Below are positions 49,101-59,604 of a stretch of DNA of 64,000 nucleotides, in pieces; within the stretch, counting starts at the first letter, position 1; each line of letters starts with the position of its first letter. Below the pieces are notes generated by a model, which saw nothing but the letters and a program-made list of their open reading frames with translations, was not told where the DNA came from and ran no database searches. Origin of the DNA: Ulva prolifera (taxonomy: Eukaryota > Chlorophyta > Ulvophyceae > Ulvales > Ulvaceae). The translations under genes and the position numbers were made by a program. The stretch lies in NCBI GenBank assembly GCA_023078555.1, contig CM041197.1, forward strand, positions 3,010,501-3,074,500, in the 5' to 3' direction.

Positions 49101-49233
49101 GGCAGAGGGCAGCGCTAGTGCCGGGGATGTGCAGGACAGCGGCGACGGTGGCTCTGATGGTGACGTTCAGGGGTTGGAGGACATCTGGGGCGGCCGAGGT
49201 GACGGTGCAGCTGAAATCGCGGCATGTGCGTGA
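46155..49233 (+). CDS. B3-domain DNA-binding protein
   Basis: Predicted plant-type B3 transcription factor of about 586 residues. Exons: 46155-46556, 46719-46889, 47060-47440, 47903-48088, 48322-48402, 48694-49233, all phase 0. An extra small exon between 46890 and 47059 cannot be excluded. The N-terminal exon is basic (nuclear-localisation-like KRARED and GQKKKAS). Exon 2 is acidic (LPEVDDDIIDEVDD). The B3 domain spans about residues 319-440: DSGFWLSLPSQLVARML, GSMESWKVPLSVA, DPWVRIRD joined to AWEVVMLPRG, LSGGWRQV, then LQVNDYVVFEV and IRMHVFRAR. These match the W-x-V, GGWR-x-F, L-x-x-D-x-x-VFE and VxxFRA positions of B3 domains that bind DNA in the major groove. The C-terminal tail is an Ala/Glu-rich acidic stretch with a 14-residue tandem repeat, possibly an activation domain. 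The ATG was chosen as the first in the frame. Confidence 0.78.
48094..48106. repeat. Poly-C run just inside an intron
   Basis: 13 C starting five bases into the intron after the B3 exon that ends at 48088. Confidence 0.9.
49027..49110 (+). repeat. Two exact 42-base tandem copies in the B3 coding sequence
   Basis: 49027-49068 and 49069-49110 are identical. The unit keeps the frame and duplicates 14 residues (AAVEAEVVTGEAEG) of the acidic tail. Similar shorter units lie just upstream. Confidence 0.95.
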
Positions 49234-52200
49234 GTGGGGAACAGGGAGCGGCCGTAAGCAGGAGAGCGGGGGCGGGACTCCGCACGAACCTGAAGCTGGG
49301 CAGCGGCCTGCGCATAGTCTGTGGCAGCGCCCGCAGGTGTTCAACACAGACGAGAAGCGCTGGGAGTCTGTCCGCGGCATGAAGCCTGTCACCATGCGGC
49401 AGCGTATCTCTTGCTGACATGTACAGGTATGGGGTATGTGGGGCTGTGGCTTGTAGTGGCGAGAGCCCCGCTCGCCCGGCAGGGCTCAGAGTGATGATGA
49501 AAATATGCTGCGCATGTGTGCTTTGTTTCAGGCGCGCAATCGCAGAGCACGAGGACGCGTCTGCAGATTCAAATAATGAGGTAACAGGTGAGATGAATGT
49601 TGTTCTGCTGTGAACGTGGCAAAGACAATCTGAACTTAGTGCAGAGTGCCGACGATGTATTATGGATTGCTGCAGCCGTTTCGTATGTGCTCCGGTGGAC
49701 TGCCACACCGTGTAGCTGGTGCACTGCCGTGACAAGGTCCTCCCTACTGCGACATGTGTACCTGGGCCTGCTTCCTGGGCCTGCTTTGCACATCCTGGCA
49801 TCAGCAATCTGATGCAATGATACACCCACAGTTCTCATGCTGACACGAAACAGTTCTCATGAGCCTGGTAAATGCATAGCAGACAACAGCACTCGGAACA
49901 GAAATTGTGACAGTCTGCATACTGCAGGTGGGCTGATCAGCAATGCCCTGTGACGTCACTGGGCACCAGGGCTTAATTGCATGTGTGCACTCTCCACTAC
50001 TTGAAATTGATTTGAAACGATTCAATATCATGTATCTGACAGCCAACGGCATTTCAGGGTCGAAATTTCACGTGATTGAGGACTCTAAACGTGTATATGG
50101 CAACTGTGCTGTGCCTTGGCAGCCCGTGGCAGTGTCTGTTGGTGGGGCAGAAGGGTACTGTTTGGCATGGTACTGTTTGACAAGCAGGCCGCAGAAGGTC
50201 AAGGCATACAGCCCAGCTTTCTCAGGCAGTACATTGTGCACACGTTTTGATCCCACTGCATGAGCCAAGCAGATATACTGCAAGCGCTTAATCAGAGCGT
50301 GAAAGTGGTGGTGATCAACGTTTGTAGCTGTGTTGAGATGCTTCTTGCCCGTGTCTGGAGTTTCAGCGGCCTGTGATCATCATGTTCTCGCCAGAGTCCA
50401 TGGTCAGCACCTGCAGTGTCGACACCACTAGTGGCAGCGTAGTGTTTCGTTGCATAACGAGGCTGCTCTCCAGGACACAGCCGTGCACAGTGGCAAGTCC
50501 TGCTGTGACATCTGTGTACATCTGTACCTGCCAACGCCTGGGCGGGTCTATGCCGTTAATTCCTGGAATACTTCTCGTGATTCGCACATGTACCCCGTCG
50601 CATCGTGCCTTGGATGGTTGCTTTGGCCGTCGCCGTTCGATATCAATCTGCCATGAGCGGTAGGCACAAGTGACACGCATGGCAAAGTGACACGCATGCG
50701 ATTCATTGACATGTACAGCAGCCGGAAGCACAGCCTTGCGCGTGATGGGCCAGACGTGCAGCCGACCACGTCTGCTGCCTGCATGAGCACCTCCGCATGC
50801 TTTCGCAGACGATTTGAAACGTCGGATTTTAATGACGTCGCACGCCGTGTGCATCGAATAGCGCGCAGTGCGCAAAGCTGTGCCTGTGTTAACACACAGT
50901 TGTGCGTGCAAGCAGCGCAGAAGTGGTCGCGCATGTGATGAGATGCGATGTGCGGTCGAGACAACAGACGAACGCAGGTAAAAGTACTAAGGACGGTATC
51001 AGCACCGCATGCGCGGTCTCGAATTGGAACGCAAGGCCACCTACCGCATGCCCGTACTGGCTGGGCACACCATTTCTTCAATGGATTGCTAGATCACGCC
51101 GGCCGTATCTCGAGTACCAAGATAACTGGGCCTACCCACGTCACAGCTGAAGAATCTGAAGTACCTGTAACGCGGTATTACATGCTGAACGATTTTTTTT
51201 CGCGGGGCTTCGCCGTGACAACCTTGGCGCAGGTTGATCGATCCTGTCCGCGATCGGAGTGTGCTTGTGAATGTCGCAACGTTGATTCCCCTTCATCGAT
51301 CAGCATGGATCGACAACTCCTGAAGTGCCCCTGGCGTGTGAGCAAGATCGAGAGCGCTGGGAACTGTTGGTTGCCTCAGAATGAAACTGCATGACACCCA
51401 GGGCCACCACCACTGCACCCACTGTACTGTATGATAATTAAACAGCGTTATGGACCTGCAGCAATGTCGATCCTGCCATGTGCAGCCTCTGCCAAATCCA
51501 CCAGCATATGTGTTTCACAGCCTATCAATCATGATTTATATCGCCTCGCATCTCCAAAACCCGCCATCCCTCAAGTTCAGCTTTCATCGCTCTGAATGCT
51601 GCCTGATCGCCCATTTGTTGTGCGCCAAATCCCTTTTGCACCACCAGAATTCAACTTAGACAATTGTCGTTTCCGTGAAAGCAGCTGTAGCTGATCTCGC
51701 GTCTTTCTAAGTAACATTGCGCTGAGGGGCTTTCGATTCAGTTTTGGCGTGCGGCATGATGCATGGTGCTGACGCGAGGAGAGCGATTGTGGATCAAACT
51801 CGCTGGGAAGTCCATATGGGACCCGTAGTACGGCAACTGCGGGCGTGATATCGCTCAAGCAGTGCCTGACGTCCGCAGAGTTCCACATACTGTGAAAAGC
51901 AAGTTTGCGCGTGTTTCCGCAAGGCACAACATTCAGCTGATCTCAGGATGTCACATCGTGATAGCTGACCTGCTTCTGCGCTGCATGCACCTGCGGAACC
52001 TTTGCGATGCACTCGGGTGACGACCAGTTTCAAGTTCGCGCAAGCGCCTCTTGAAAATTACGGTCGCATGATGCGTCACCAGAGGGAACTTCACGCGGGT
52101 GATGTTGACACTGACACACATCGAGCTGTCGGGATGTTTGTTTCGTCGCTCGATCGTCTGCGGCCGCATGCGATGCTGTGCTACCTGCTTCTCTGTGTAT

Positions 52201-52678
52201 GTGCGTCCACAACCTTGGACCCAATCTACGGGAGGGGGCAGCAACATTGCGAGGTGTTGCCGTGCGATGCCTGCGGCGCTGCCTGCCTCTCTCCTCTGCT
52301 TAAGCGAACATTTTGGTCCATCAACACGTGTACTGCACAGGCCTTGCTTGCTTTTGCCTTGTCACACAGGTGTAGCCTACTTTCTGCAACAAGTGGCACC
52401 GGTGCTCAGCTCTGTGGGTCAGGCATGCCTGCAGCATCAAATGATTCCGAAATTTAAATGGACATGGCAGCTATGGCATGCCACGCCGCCGCTGCTACAA
52501 AACAATCCGCCAGGCTCGATCCATGCATGGGTCAGGGCCACTCCTCATGCCTGGCCCCCACTGCCATGCTGCAGCTAGTGCCTGGCATGGACGGTGCCGG
52601 TACCATCAGCCTGCAGGTGTAGGGGGCCACTGCCAGTTGACAAGGGCGCTTGCTACTGCTGCAGTAGCAAGCTGCAAA

Positions 52679-52703
52679 GGGGGGGGGGGGGGGGGGGGGG
52701 GGG
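52679..52703. repeat. Poly-G run, 25 bases
   Basis: 25 consecutive G on the plus strand, flanked on both sides by the sequence gcaagctgcaa (imperfect direct repeat). Confidence 0.95.
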
Positions 52704-53018
52704 TGGCAAGCTGCAATGCATGGGGCGGCCGAAGCACCCCCAGGCACACCAGTGCCCAGCGTCATATGATGGTCACATGATCTCATATGGTCTTGGCCAT
52801 TGACATGTCCAGCCATGCGTGACCACCTTGTTGGCATAGGAGGTTGCCCTGTGTACAAGATATGCGCGCGGCTGTTTGGACTGGTGTCTAGGTGCTTCAC
52901 CCCTTGCAAGCATGCATGTGCACACCCGTGCGCAGCTGTCAAGGTCCGAAAAGGATATGGCATCTTGATCCAAGCTTCGAATCTGAAGCTTTACATGCCA
53001 CTCACCACAATCACAAGG

Positions 53019-53048
53019 TCTAGATTCCAGCTGCAGCTGGAATCTAGA
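53019..53048. repeat. 30-base perfect palindrome
   Basis: Self-complementary around 53033/53034 with no spacer. It contains nested tctaga, attccagctg and ctgcag elements, and the flanks do not extend it. Confidence 0.95.
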
Positions 53049-53494
53049 TTCCAACATGCAGTCATGAAAGCAACTGATGCCAACACCACCGGTCATGTGG
53101 ACGAGAGCATGAAACATGCAGTTCAGCTTCACGTTGTCTGGACTGCCTGTTAGTGTTGTTCCATGATGCAGCAGGTACCCAGATTGCCTTGCAAGGCCTT
53201 GTCCAGTCACATGAACACGAAGCAGCAGGAGCAGTGGCGCTGGGGTGCCTTGGCTGCGTGGCTTTGTGGCCAGCGGCGCGCCGGTGTGCGACATACGGCA
53301 GCCTGAGCTCAAGTCAGCATGTACTGCGACAGCCACTCTATTCTTCTCAAAAGTTTCGCATTTACTGCCTGCTCCAAGGGCGTGCATCTCGGTGTGATGA
53401 ACGTTTCTTCCGTTCCGCACGTTGTGGCCTCTGGACATAGACTCTTTTGCTGGTAGCGTTTTGTTCAAAGCCTGTATCAACAAAGCAGTGAATT

Positions 53495-56400
53495 ATGCAC
53501 TGCTTGCATTTGACTCCCAACGCCGCCCAGCTACGAAAAGCCGGCAGGCCAGATGGCTGCCGTCTCGCACGACATCGTCCCAGTGCCGTTGCGTACCCAG
53601 TCGTGCTTGAGCCCCCTGAGCGGTCACTGAAGGCCCGAATGTCGTCCATATCCGTCGATGGCAGACCATCTAGTGGGGCTGACAAAGCTGGCCAGGCGCG
53701 TGATGATGCGTCGGTGCCGAAACATGATCGCAAGCGACGCCGCGCTCGTAGGAAAAAGAAGCCGGACCAAGACTCCATGGTATGCACAGCTCCATCACTT
53801 GCACTCAAATATGGTGTTGAATTGCTGCTGCTACATACCTACCCGCCCTGCACACTGCCAATCGGCTGCAGTGTCGTGTACACTTGCGATATTGTGCTGT
53901 GGAGTATTCAGAACTAGGTTGAGTGTGGCACAGCACGCCTTTGTCAAGGGGTTGCGCCCTGACACCGTCAAAGCATTGCCATGCTTTGCTTTGTAGCTGC
54001 TGCAGCTGCTTCGCTTCTGTGCGCTTTATGTGGTGCCATGCAGCGCCAAAGTGCTACCCAATACCAGAAGTTGTACTCCTGGCACCGTTTCCTTCGGGCG
54101 CACACGAGCACCCCTTACGGTAGATTCCCACTAGAGACACCCTACATGGTGCAATCGCCGGCCTAATGCTGACCCACACCAGATGGCGCCCCACCGCCGC
54201 TGCACTTGCGCTCAACCATGCCTTCACTTCCCAACAGGTGCTTCTGAGGCATTCACACGTAGCAGAATCGTCTAGCATCAGGTCCCCATGTATCGTGTTG
54301 AACTCACACCACAGCCGTGGTCGCGTGTGCCATCATGCATTGCTGATCAGCGGACAGCGGCACATACTGCATACAGCGGCCCACCCACCCCACTCCTGCT
54401 GAGAACCGTTCCAACTGGCCGCTCCCATGCTCTCCAGCAGTCACACGGTGAGCGCATGCAGGCGGCGCTGCGGCTGTTCAACATCAAGGTGCCCTGCGAG
54501 AGCGACGCGGGCAAGGACGACTACAGCGCGACCGACGCCGTCACCGCCGCCGCCTCCGCCGTCCTCCGCACCACCACCCCCCTGCCTGCCTCCAGCATCA
54601 CCGTCCTCCGCAAGTCCTACGACTGCAGAACACCCCTGAAGCTGCGGCTGGAACAGGCCAAGCGCAGCAAGGCCGCAGGTGCGGTGCCGCTGCGCGATGG
54701 ACACTCACCTGCCTCGTTGCTGACATGGCGGACAGCTGCTTCCACATCCAGCAGCCACGTGCCCATCTTCCAGGGATGCAGTTGCACAAGATAGCTGGAG
54801 CTTGCTCTCTGGTAAAGTGTCAAGACTCTTATGAGCCGAGAGTGAGTCAGAGAGAGGGCAGCCGTCCCCGGCACACTGCCGGAGTGGCACCCCGTACACT
54901 ACTGTGCTCCCGCTGACGATGTTTCACCTTGGTGTGGTCGCCGCGCAGGTGCAGCCGGCGCTCCGCAGGACGATCCAGCCGAAAGCTCGGAGTACCTCGG
55001 CAAGTTCTCGTACACGCTCCTCGTCGACCACAAGGCCGCTGCGGACGCTGGCGCAAAGTTCAAGCACACTCAAGGCCGCATCGAGACGTGCGCTCACCCC
55101 GCTGCCGCCCTGCCCTGCGCTCGCGCCTGCGCAGCCTGTCCGCGACGCCCCCCCCCTTGTGCACAGCCAGCGCAACACCACACAGGCCGCTGCGCCGCGT
55201 CTCTGGAGCGTGGCGGTCTGGGCTGAGCCAGCTGCGTGACTCGCGTCCGCCGCCGCCAGCTACTGCGTGTCTCTCTCGGTTTCACTCGCTCCATCCCCCC
55301 ACGCCCCTCCCAGATTCGTCAAGTAGTTCTCAGCGATCCAGTCCCAGACACCCGTGTATCTGCTTGACATGTGCCGCAGCATGCATGCAGCCTGACACGC
55401 GCAGCCCTCGCTGAGCTGACCAAGGACCTCGCCGCGTGCCTCGTGCGGCCCCCCGCCATCCGCCCGCCACCTGCCGCCCCCGGCGACAGCCCCCCCGGCC
55501 GCACCATCATCGTCGGCGCGGGCCCCGCGGGCCTGTTTGCGGCGCTCGCGCTCGCGCAGGCGGGCCGCCCCGTGACGCTGCTGGAGCGCGGCCGCGCCGT
55601 GGAGGACCGCGGCCGCGACATCGGCGCGCTGATGGTCCGCCGCGTGCTCAACCCTGAGAGCAACCTCTGCTACGGCGAGGGTGGCGCGGGCACGTGGAGC
55701 GACGGCAAGCTTACGACGAAGCTCGGCCGCAACGGCGTCGCCGTCCGCGCGGTGCGCCGCCCGCTGCACGGCTCTGCGAATTCGTGGTTCATACGTCTGC
55801 AGATGCTAGGTTCTGCGGCAGCGCAGCTGGGTTGTTGAACAGCCTGTTTGTGCCCGGTGGGTATTCCAGATGGCGACACACAAACATGTGATGCGCGTGG
55901 GATCAAGAGGATAATTGTGTGGTTCTTATCTCGCATTCAGAGTGGACCCGTCTCTGACACCGCCACAGCTTCCTCCTAGATTACGCCTTACCTGCAATCT
56001 CGCATCAATCACGGCAACCCTGAGGAAGCCTCCCAGCGACGCCGCAGCGGCCTGTACGTGCAGGTGCTCAACACGCTGGTCGAGTTTGGCGCGCCGGAGG
56101 ACATCCTGCGGGAGGGCAAGCCCCACATCGGCACCGACCGCCTCGTGCGCCTGCTGCGCCGCTTCCGCGACGAGCTGCACCGCCTCGGCGCCGACGTGCG
56201 CTTCGGCGCGCGCGTCGAGGAGGTGCTGCTCGAGGGCGGCCGCGCCGCCGCCGTGCGCCTCGCCGACGGTGCGGCCCCTCCCTGCCCCCCGCTGTGCTGT
56301 GCATCATGGCGCTGTGCCATGCAACGGCCTGCGCTCATGCCCAGATCCCCCTGCGCCCGCCCTCTGGATCGCCCTGAAGTGCGGTGCCCAGCCACGTTCC

Positions 56401-58116
56401 GATCCTGACCCGCAGCGCTGCAGGGGAGGTGTTGCGCGGCGCAAACGTCGTCGTCGCCCCCGGCCACTCCGCGCGTGACCTGTACCGCCACCTCGCCGCC
56501 CTCGGCGCCGTGCTGCAGCCGAAGGAGTTTGCGATGGGCTTCCGCGTCGAGCACCCGCAGGCGCTCATCGACGAGACGCAGTTCGGCGCCGCCGCCGCCG
56601 CGCTCGTCGACCGCGGCCGCGGCAAGGTTCCCGTCGCCGACTACCGCCTCTCGGCGCGGGTGCCCTTGGACCGGCCGCAGCCGCCGCCGCCTGCCGCAGC
56701 CTCCGACCCTGTGGTGCGGCCCCCCACACTCCACCTGTGTACCTCTGCTCTGGGGAGCTTTTGTTGCGATTGATGCTGGCGGCTGCCGACGGCTGCGTGG
56801 CGCCGCGGTGCGATGCGGGTAGGTAGCATGCATGCGTGCACCCCCAGCAACAGCGTGCACACCATGCAGGACGCTGACGCAGCGCCCGCAAACCAGCCGT
56901 ATGAGTGGCTGACCCCTGATGCTGCCACGTCAGTGTCCGCCGCGTCTCCTCCAACTGCCGATGCCGCAGCACCCGCCGCTGCCCCTCCCGGCCCCGCTCA
57001 GCCACCAAGCGCCTCAGGGTCAGGCGCAAAGAGAGATGCCGCGTCTGCTCAAGCCGAGGGTACACGGACGGACTCTGCGGCAGCGGCGAGAGATGGCGAA
57101 CTGGGAGGGGGAGGACCGCAGGGGGGGCGGCACGGCGGCGGGGGGAGCCGCAACGTGTACTCCTTCTGCATGTGCCCCGGCGGGCAGGTGGTGCCGACGA
57201 GCGTGGAGGGCGGCGAGCTGTGCGTCAACGGCATGAGCTTCAGCCGCCGCAACTCGCGGTGGGCCAACTCAGCGCTCGTGGTGGGAGTCAGCGCCGACGA
57301 CTGGGCGCCGTTCGAGGTGAATGCACCCCTCACGTCCCCCTTCATGCGCATCTTGCTGTACATACTGAGCACAATTCTGCACATACTATGGAGGGCTGCT
57401 GCCGCCTCGTTCAGGAGACGTTTCTGTATTTCTGTCAGGCAGTTCCGAGTGCAACGGGTGCTTGCATGGCAGAACCACACAGAACCCCCAGCGTCACCCG
57501 AGGAACCGCAGCACCAGATCTCATACCCTCCCTGGCGCCGTGCACAAAGTCACTGTCCAGTATGTGTTATGCTGCAAAGGTGGGTGCGTGGGTGCAGGAG
57601 GAGCACGGGGTGCTGGCGGGGGCGGCGCTGCAGGCCAGCATCGAGGCCCGCGCCGCCGCCATGGCCGGCACGCCACTGACGGCCCCCGCCCAGCGCGTCT
57701 CCGACTTCCTCGCCGGCCGCCCCTCAGCCACCCTCCCCGCCACCTCGTACCGCCTCGGCATCGCGCCGGCCCCCCTGCACGAGCTCTACCCGCCCCACCT
57801 CACCGCAGCCCTGCAGCACGCCGTCTCGCGCGACTTCACGCGCAAGCTCAAGACGTTTGTGCACGAGGACGCGGTGCTGATTGGGCCGGAGACGCGGACG
57901 AGTGCGCCAGTGCGGGTCGTGCGGGACGAGGCGACGATGGAGGCGGCGGGGGTGCCGGGGCTGTTCCCGTGCGGCGAGGGGGCCGGCTACGCGGGGGGGA
58001 TTGTCAGCGCGGCCGTGGAGGGCATCCGCGTGGCGGCGGCGATCTCGGGGGATGAGCATCTCGCGTGGATCGTGGCGGGCGGGACTGTGCGTGGTGCTGA
58101 GGCGTTTGCGTACTGA
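53495..58116 (+). CDS. FAD-dependent oxidoreductase, PDE327 / At4g30720-like
   Basis: Predicted 820 residues in eight exons: 53495-53779, 54462-54678, 54949-55087, 55391-55751, 56064-56268, 56424-56713, 56870-57316, 57598-58116. Every phase closes. The N-terminal module (FNIKVPCESDAGKDD, SSITVLRKSYDCR, YLGKFSYTLLVDH) is typical of this family. The dinucleotide-binding motif GAGPAG is near residue 256, followed by LLERG and then YGEGGAGTWSDGKL. Later motifs are VEFGAPEDIL, GKPHIGTDRLVRLLRRF and YSFCMCPGGQVVPTS. The C-terminal FAD-closing segment is LFPCGEGAGYAGGIVSA. Arabidopsis PDE327 mutants have pigment defects, which suggests a plastid role. The N-terminal exon is Arg-rich (KRRRARRKKKPDQDS) and could be a transit peptide, but the start is uncertain. 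Exon 7 begins with a Pro/Ala/Gly-rich insert of about 100 residues that I do not expect in the family. The substrate is unknown. Confidence 0.9.
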
Positions 58117-58676
58117 GGTGACATCATGGTGTGGAAGACAGTTCAAATGTGAGTGGGCGTCGCGGACACGTGCGGCAAGGAATGTGAGTAGAGTTGGTGT
58201 GTGTGGCTGTGTGTTGAGTGGTGTGCCTTGGCCTCGGCAGGCTTGGCTCTTTGTGCCTGTAGTAGATCACCATGGTCACCTGGGAGATTGCGCACTGTGT
58301 AACGAGCAGACCGTCGGCCTTTTCATCGACATCACTTTGGGTTTATGTTTCACAAACATACCTGTCTTTCAGCATCAAGGCACATAGAGCAGCTGCGTAT
58401 AGCCACCTCGCTCAGCACAGGAGAAGGCGCTGAGCTTGCTTGTATCGTCTGGAGGGAGCCCTCGGGAGGCTTGTCCCGGCCACACACGTCTGTGTCGCTT
58501 TGGAGCTGTCAAGACCCTGCACATGATGTGGCTGGTACATTCACCGTACTTCCACTGCTCGACCGGCTATGATTGCTGTGCCATGCATCGACGCAGAGGA
58601 AATGTGAGGATGCCTTCGTACCACACAGCCAACGATGGGATGCGCTGACATGTGCCATCTGATCCATCTGTGCAGC

Positions 58677-58768
58677 AGTCTCTGTGCAGCAGTCTCTGTC
58701 TGTGGAGCAGTCTCTGTGCAGCAGTCTCTGTCTGTGGAGCAGTCTCTGTGCAGCAGTCTCTGTGGAGC
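58677..58768. repeat. 32-base minisatellite
   Basis: Two exact 32-base units (58677-58708 and 58709-58740), then a 28-base unit lacking four bases. Each unit is itself two related halves beginning agtctctgt. Confidence 0.92.
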
Positions 58769-59127
58769 ATTCTGCACACCACCGGCCGCCTCTACTCGCA
58801 GGCTGTGCAATGTGCTCAACTGCATGGACCACTGGACCAGCAGCAAGAGCATGTACGGTTAGGGCTGCAAATTACAAGCTAAGCCTGTCTGAAGCCTGCT
58901 TTGGAGTTAATTAAGCCCTTTTAATTAACCCTTGACTGTATTTATGACGATAACTTGGCCAAGTTAATGTGTAGCTTGCTTCAAGTTAAGTGATATACCT
59001 GGTACTTGTAACTTGCACATCTGCTCTTTCGACTGTTTAATTCACATAACTTGGCGCGCTGCTCTCATGGCTGCGCTTGTACGCCTCACGAATGCACATC
59101 TATGAATATGGCTGCTTGATGCAGCAC

Positions 59128-59227
59128 GGGTTCAGATTCACAAGTTCGTCCGAATTCACTGAGCCGTATCCTGAAGAGGACATTGACAACTCCGAATTAA
59201 TGGGACCATATGTGCCGAAGGGGTATA
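59128..59227 (-). repeat. Dispersed repeat copy R4
   Basis: The reverse complement aligns with R3 through ccccttcgg, atatggtccc, aattcggagttgtcaatgtc and ggctcagtgaat. One frame reads YPFGTYGPINSELSMSS, longer than in the other copies. Confidence 0.65.
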
Positions 59228-59604
59228 GTATGCTTTCTCAACATATACAAAATCAGGACGTAGTGCTGTGGAGCACTCCACTGCATCATCACACACTGAA
59301 GCCGTGCCAGGCAGGAACAAAGTGGACGCACTGCTCTAGCATAAGACAGTGCATCCACACGAGCACCAATCCCGACAGTCGAGCATGACAAGCCAGCCTT
59401 GCCAAGGCTTCCCAGGGCCTTGTCCAACATACAGTCTGGCAGTCCACAGCCGTGTGAATTAATGAGCATGTGACAGAGTGATGCGATGGTATGTGGCTTC
59501 ACGAGCTTGTGGCTCGCCCTCTGCACACAGCTGCAGTGCAGACCCAAGGTGTTACACACATTCGCTGTCAGTCGTATACTACCCATACCCTGACCTCACA
59601 GCAA

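Larger units (their letters stand above)
49234..53494. other. Intergenic stretch with palindrome and poly-G
   Basis: No complete gene is supported. Minus-strand frames at 50373-50660 look partly protein-like (for example a terminal VLTMDSGENMMITGR behind a ctgcag acceptor near 50411) and could be the end of a small unrecognised gene. Two unusual repeats are listed separately. Confidence 0.35.
58117..59604. other. Convergent intergenic region
   Basis: Holds the 3' ends of two converging genes. A TGTAA, the usual chlorophyte polyadenylation signal, lies at about 58296 downstream of the FAD gene. The 32-base minisatellite and repeat copy R4 are here, and no gene is supported. Confidence 0.45.
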
